NCBI GenBank assembly: GCA_018398765.1
Contig: JAHBMJ010005597.1
Span: forward strand, 32,501 to 59,131
DNA length: 26,631 bases
Direction of reading: 5' to 3'
Source of the DNA: Chromera velia
Taxonomy: Eukaryota; Sar; Chromeraceae
In this document: positions 22,723 through 26,631 of the stretch, one piece after another
How positions within the stretch are numbered: position 1 is the stretch's first letter
How the letters are laid out: every line of letters starts with the position of its first letter
The notes under the pieces: model-generated
What the model was told of the DNA's origin: nothing
Seen by the model: the letters and a program-made list of their open reading frames with translations, nothing else
The model's database searches: none
Position numbers and translations under genes: made by a program

Positions 22723-22746
22723 TGCATGCATGCATGCATGCATGCA
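22723..22746. repeat. (TGCA)6 self-complementary array
   Basis: Six tandem TGCA units, fully palindromic. It lies 3' of the MORN gene. Confidence 0.95.
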
Positions 22747-23069
22747 CAAGCCACACGAAAGGGAAATCAAAACGTTCGTCTCTCGATCGTGTGCACAGGC
22801 CCTGCCCCTCCCTCCTGGGATCCCCATCTCTCTCCAGGAGACCCCTCTCACACACAGTGCCGTCAACATAAACAAAACGCTCACGCATCATGTCTTGGAA
22901 CACACACAGACACAGTCGTGCTCCTCTGCGCTACAAACGGACCCCACACGTGACATGTCAAGCAGCTTCCCTTTTCTAGCTGTCTCATGCATCTACGACC
23001 GAGTGATCCATGAATTCAGTCAGCCCCTGCATTGCCACTCAAGATTGAAAGAAACATCTTGTGTTGCAC

Positions 23070-23138
23070 GCATGCATGCATGCATGATTGGATAGATGAA
23101 GTTGATACATACATTCATGCATGCATGCATGCATGCAT
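23070..23138. repeat. Two further (ATGC)n arrays
   Basis: Runs at 23070-23086 and 23116-23138, separated by about 30 bp holding a GTTGATACAT motif that recurs at 23101 and 23140. They lie just past the stop codon of the MORN gene. Confidence 0.9.
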
Positions 23139-23152
23139 CGTTGATACATCAA

Positions 23153-24322
23153 TCACTCTTCTTCCTCCTTAACGTGCACGAGTGAGCCCTTATTCCACAC
23201 TCCCTGGAAAGTCTTCCCCGTGGGCTCGGTCAGCTCTCCCTCTCCGTGCTGCTTTCCATCCTTCCACATTCCCCTGTACGCACTTCCGTTCTTCCAAGTG
23301 AAAACCCCGAAACCGCTCTTCTGGTCCTTCACGTACTCTCCTGAGTAGACGCGACCGTCGGGCCAGCTCATCCTCCCCTGCCCGTGCATGTGGTTGTTCT
23401 CCCACTGCCCTTCGTACACGCGCCCGTCGCTCCACTTATAGGTGCCTGTGCCGTGTATGGAACCGTCCTTGAAGGTTCCTGCAGGCTCAGGACAGGCCAA
23501 GCGGAGTCAAGAATATATACACATGCATGCACATATTGTTCCGTGATGGTGCTTCTCCTTGGGAAGATTCCGAATGCCCTGTAGGATCCAGAGAGAAGAA
23601 CGGGAAAGGCACCGGTCTACGTGCCTCTCTGCTAGGGCCCTCACTTTTCCTCTGGGGGAGCCAAAGGGAAGAAAAGACTGAGCACAGGAAGGTGAGTATT
23701 GCAACGGACCGACAAACAAGCAATCAGACAGACAGGCGGACAGACAACACACACACACACACACACACTCGCAGACAGAGGGAGGGGGAGACACAGAGAG
23801 AGACGCACCGGCAAAGGAGGACCCCTCTTCCCAGGTGAACTCCCCAGGTCCGTTTTTGTGTCCCATCACATACTCCCCTTCAAATTTCGACCCATTTACC
23901 CAGAACTCTACCCCCCTGCCATGCTGCAGGTCGTCTGCCCACTGGCCCTCGTACATTGACCCGTCTCTGTGGATGAACTTTCCCTCTCCATGCGCTTTGT
24001 CGCCCTTCCACTGTCCTTCGTATCTGTCTCTATTCGGGTGGTAGAACACCCCGTAGCCTTCTGCCTTGTTCGCCTTCAGGTCTCCCACATACTTGCCCCC
24101 GTCAGGCTTCTCCAGAATACCCGAGCCCTCTCTCTGTTGGCCTACCCACTCTCCCGTGTAGCAACTCCCATCTGCCAGCATGGTGCGGGATCTGTGGACG
24201 GGCCTGCCTCCTTCGTGCGTGAAAGGACCGGGGTCCGAATACGCCATCTCACCATTCTTGAGTACCTCCACGTGTTCCTGTTCACGCCTCTTGGCGTCGA
24301 AACACGAGCAGTGCGCCCCCAT
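23153..24322 (-). CDS. MORN-repeat protein with N-terminal acylation motif, 2 exons
   Basis: Exons on the minus strand: 24322-23809 (ATG) and 23478-23153 (TGA), joined phase 1 to phase 1, 840 nt, 279 residues. The intron has a GTGCGT donor and CTGCAG acceptor and splits a MORN unit cleanly (SSFAG, then TFKDGSIHG). From about residue 55 onward the protein is nearly all MORN: nine full units plus a partial tenth, each of the Y-x-G-x-W-x7-G-x-G type, for example YEGQWKGDKAHGEG. The N-terminus MGAHCSCF has Gly2 and nearby Cys5 and Cys7, the usual arrangement for N-myristoylation plus palmitoylation, so membrane attachment is likely. MORN repeats bind membranes or act as scaffolds in many protists. 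No enzymatic domain is present. It ends in an acidic EEEE tail. Both exons are secure. Confidence 0.92.
23746..23769. repeat. (AC)n microsatellite
   Basis: About twelve AC units in the single intron of the MORN gene. Confidence 0.95.
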
Positions 24323-24821
24323 CTGTCAGTCTACTTCCTTTTACTTCCCTTCACCCTATCCTTTGGCCTCGAAGGTTGGCGCTGAACCCCAGAAACTGCC
24401 AGGGCCAAGCAAGCTGAATGAATGAAGGCTCAAAGGTGAATGGAGGGTATATCAATTGATATGGGGTCACCTCTGGATTGCAAGACACAGTGACAAAATC
24501 ACGACAAAAGGGCCAGCCAGTGAGGCTCTAAAGATCTCTAACACAAGCGGCAACTCAGTGCTCACGTACACTTTCTGTTTGTCGATCGACGCAGCTCGAT
24601 CAGTTCCCACAGATGGACGGATGGATGTTCCTTCAATGGGCAGCCGGCCTTTCGTCTCGCGATGTGTGCACCTCAGATTGCGGCAGCGGTGCTCCAATAG
24701 ATCTTGCTCGCATGTGTGTCAGTCTACCGATCACTGTCTCTCAGAAAGGTTCCGATGGAATCACGGAGAAAGCAGCCAGGGATCTGTACAGAAGATTGCA
24801 TGCAAGGATTGAAGTCAGTCA

Positions 24822-24910
24822 ATGCATGCATGCATGCATGAACTATATAGCTGCCTGCATACCATGCAGCTGCCTATCAGCTGCCTGCATGCGGCATGCA
24901 TGCATGCATG
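24822..24910. repeat. (ATGC)n arrays with CAGCTGCCT repeats between
   Basis: ATGC arrays at 24822-24841 and 24894-24910 flank about 50 bp with repeated GCTGCCTGCAT/GCTGCCTATCA motifs. The palindromic arrays could pair with each other. Confidence 0.85.
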
Positions 24911-24955
24911 TGTTACTATGGGGCTGGGGAACAAAAAATGCCTGGGGTGGGGGAA

Positions 24956-24980
24956 CAAGCGCGCGCAAAGCGCGCGCTTG
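24956..24980. repeat. Perfect GC hairpin, 11-bp stem, 3-nt loop
   Basis: CAAGCGCGCGC, loop AAA, GCGCGCGCTTG. A second, smaller inverted repeat (GCGCAA...TTGCGC) lies near 25002-25016. It marks the switch from mixed to A/T-rich DNA. Confidence 0.9.
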
Positions 24981-25399
24981 CAGTTTATACTAGGTGCTAT
25001 AGCGCAAAGCTTGCGCAGCACGCAGCAAGTCAATCCTAACATCATTCAACATTATTGAAGTCTAAATATAAAAAAGTAACGTATTCTCTTTAAAAAAAAT
25101 AATTTAGTAAATCAACAAATCAAATTATATTTGAATAACTTCAGTTGATAGATTTAACAGATAGACATAGTGGGAAGGCCTAGTGCGGAACCTATTAATC
25201 AATCAATCAATTAATCAATCGATTCTGTGGATACGGCATGCATGAAAAAACCCTTAATCATCATTCTATTTAAACTTAGCTTTTTTAAAAAAATCTAGAT
25301 TTAACACTTCTTCATTAAATTTATACTAGTTTATTTTAAAAAATTGTACATAAAATAATTTTTACCATGCATATTTTAGAAATCAATTTAACACACTGT

Positions 25400-25762
25400 T
25401 TAGTTCGGGCCTCTTTTTACTTCTCGCCCTTCTATACAAGCAACACGTGCACGCCCTTTCTTTTGAAACCACTTATCATACCTACCATGCTTTAATGGAC
25501 AAAACACAACGTCTGGCCGGGAAAATCGATGGCCTGGGGCCTCGCTGTACAACTTCTTGCATGCCGGATATCGTTTTTTTTCAACCTTAGTTCCTTTTTT
25601 CACTTTGTTCGCCTCTTTCAAATCGGGAAGAGGAGCAAAAAAAGCTTCTTTTATGCTCTACACCTGCAAACACTAATAATACTTACCCTCAACTCTCTTG
25701 TGAAACGGCTTACCAACATCTTTCCCACATCTTTTGCACTTCTTTTTTTGTTTGTCTTCCAT
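25400..25762 (-). CDS. Weak candidate two-exon small Cys-containing protein
   Basis: A possible gene with exons 25762-25687 (ATG, ending before a good GTAAGT donor) and 25647-25400 (TAA), 107 residues. Exon 1 reads MEDKQKKKCKRCGKDVG, with a C-x2-C knuckle. Exon 2 has a second pair of Cys residues and Lys/Arg-rich sequence (YPACKKLYSEAPGH, then CPLKHGRYDKWFQKK). A small zinc-binding basic protein, perhaps transposon-derived, is a guess. The required acceptor (ATAAAAG) is poor; the better TTTGCAG just upstream gives a frame that stops after 24 codons. It lies in an A/T-rich block, unlike the other genes, so it may be a relic or part of the next gene. Confidence 0.3.
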
Positions 25763-25839
25763 TGCATTTTGCTCTCCCCCCACCTCCCCAACGTGCGTTT
25801 TTTCCCTCTGCGCGGAGCTAAAAAACCAGACGAGACAAC

Positions 25840-26631
25840 TCAGGAGAGTGCGTTGTTTGCAGACTGCAATCTGGTGTCCCTGAAGTGTTGACGCCTCCCT
25901 TCTTTTTGTCGACTCCCACTGGCAGCTGCCGCAGCCGAACTCTCTGCGCCCCCGCTCTGCTCTACCTGGGCCCCGCTCTGCACCCCCGCTGGAATGGGAT
26001 CAGACTTTCCTGCAAGCCCCTCGACTGGGGATGATCCGATCTGTATATACAGATCGACACCCTCTGGATCCGAAAGGCAACCGTTGTCTACGTGAATTAA
26101 CATTAACTCTCATACCCGCTCCCACTTTTCCCCCGCAAGTTTCACACCATCGTTCTCCACATCTTGAAATGTATACTTGACTTGCACAACACGATGTCGT
26201 AACTCAAGTGAGGGAGGGATTAGTTGATGAACTTTCATACGGATGAGTTTGGCAGTCACCCACCGCTTCGCTTTCTCTGTCTCTGTTAAACTCAGGCCAT
26301 GCCCAACAGTGAGGGCAAGCAAGAGTACCTGGAAATCACCTGCATGCTGCTTGAATACAGCCTGAGTGGAGGCACTCATCAGTGCTCCTATCAGGAGATG
26401 GGAAAGAGATGAGACTCCAACAAAGATTCGACGGATCCAATGCTATGCATCCAGCCGAACAAAGATCTCAAGGTTCAAAAGAGAGAAAAAAATGATGATG
26501 CGAGTGCCCTGTCGAGCCCTCCGATCCCCTTCCTCACGTTTGCTTGAACAGCATTCACAGTCAGTGTACCCCAACTGAGGCAGCGGTGGCTCAAGCGAAG
26601 GGTCGAGATCCATCCCTGCATCCTCCCCCCC
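25840..26631 (-). CDS. Unrecognised protein, partial at right edge
   Basis: Three phase-consistent minus-strand exons: 26631-26538 (runs off the window; an in-frame ATG is at 26613-26611), 26387-26116 and 26040-25840 (TGA). If the ATG is the start, the product is about 182 residues. Donors are GTGAGG and GTATGA; acceptors end GATAG and TACAG. Exon 1 contains TDCECCSSK. The middle exon looks like a folded domain (FQVLLLALTVGHGLSL, TEKAKRWVTAKLIRMKV, RHRVVQVKYTFQDVEN). The last exon is Gln/Ser/Ala-rich and may be disordered. The second intron is only 75 nt; without it the frame stops at 26110-26112 right after WERV. No family is recognised. The middle exon is more secure than the others. Confidence 0.45.

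Larger units (their letters stand above)
19872..23152. other. Long intergenic region, largely A/T-rich
   Basis: No gene is supported across about 3.3 kb. The right side of 19872-20000 should contain the promoter of the zinc-finger gene. 20044-20073 is a TAC microsatellite; 20348-20361 is the 14-bp palindrome TTCTTAATTAAGAA. Short local duplications occur (ATCGTGCAGA twice near 20275, GTTCAATGAGAAG twice near 20449). 20560-20880 and 21180-21700 are strongly A/T-rich, around a GC-richer island at 20890-21170. 21957-21997 is an AAAC microsatellite. 22190-23150 returns to mixed composition with ATGC arrays. Open frames of up to 158 codons here show no recognisable protein sequence. Confidence 0.6.
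24323..25399. other. Upstream region of the MORN gene and intergenic DNA
   Basis: 24323-24820 is mixed-composition sequence that should include the MORN promoter and 5' UTR; I see no clear promoter element. 24822-24910 holds ATGC arrays and repeated CAGCTGCCT motifs, and 24956-24980 a strong GC hairpin. From about 25020 the sequence becomes A/T-dominated, with an AATC microsatellite near 25196-25220. Confidence 0.55.

Noticed and set aside
24456..24812. 118-codon plus-strand open frame upstream of the MORN gene
   Set aside because: TTG start, no domain, no splice context; more likely promoter and 5' UTR sequence of the minus-strand gene.
1..26631. tRNA or rRNA genes
   Set aside because: I found no B-box-like sequence with a foldable cloverleaf and no rRNA-like stretch, though a covariance-model scan was not possible here.

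Overview
The window looks like nuclear DNA of a microbial eukaryote. Its genes are split by many GT-AG introns. The introns are full of microsatellites and polypyrimidine runs, the proteins carry long low-complexity stretches, and one gene encodes a MORN-repeat protein. This combination would suit an alveolate such as a chromerid (Chromera velia would fit), but the organism is an inference; nothing in the window names it. All gene models below were built by hand by matching reading frames and intron phases, with no transcript data.

Layout, left to right. (1) 40-5966, plus strand: a 12-exon FkbM-type methyltransferase gene, cut off at the left edge. Two of its introns carry related small palindromic insertions, each flanked by a duplication of the exon end and splice donor. 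(2) 5967-7332: A/T-rich intergenic DNA with the wreck of an 11-residue tandem-repeat coding sequence on the minus strand. (3) 7333-14669, plus: a six-exon gene for a protein of about 1,807 residues that I do not recognise, mostly encoded by one 4.7 kb exon. (4) 14670-17287: intergenic, microsatellite-rich then A/T-rich. (5) 17288-19871, minus: a three-exon gene for a 505-residue protein with one C2H2 zinc finger and ten C-x-H-x6-C-x2-C units. (6) 19872-23152: mostly A/T-rich, no gene seen. (7) 23153-24322, minus: a two-exon, 279-residue MORN-repeat protein with a likely lipid-modified N-terminus. (8) 24323-25399: upstream and intergenic DNA with ATGC arrays, a GC hairpin and an A/T-rich block. 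(9) 25400-25762, minus: a weak two-exon candidate. (10) 25840 to the right edge, minus: a partial unrecognised gene.

The genes show no operon-like or pathway link. Two features recur across the window. A/T-rich DNA is nearly confined to the spaces between genes. Most inferred 3' splice sites read TGCAG. The most unusual signal is the pair of palindromic insertions at 798-963 and 1949-2072.
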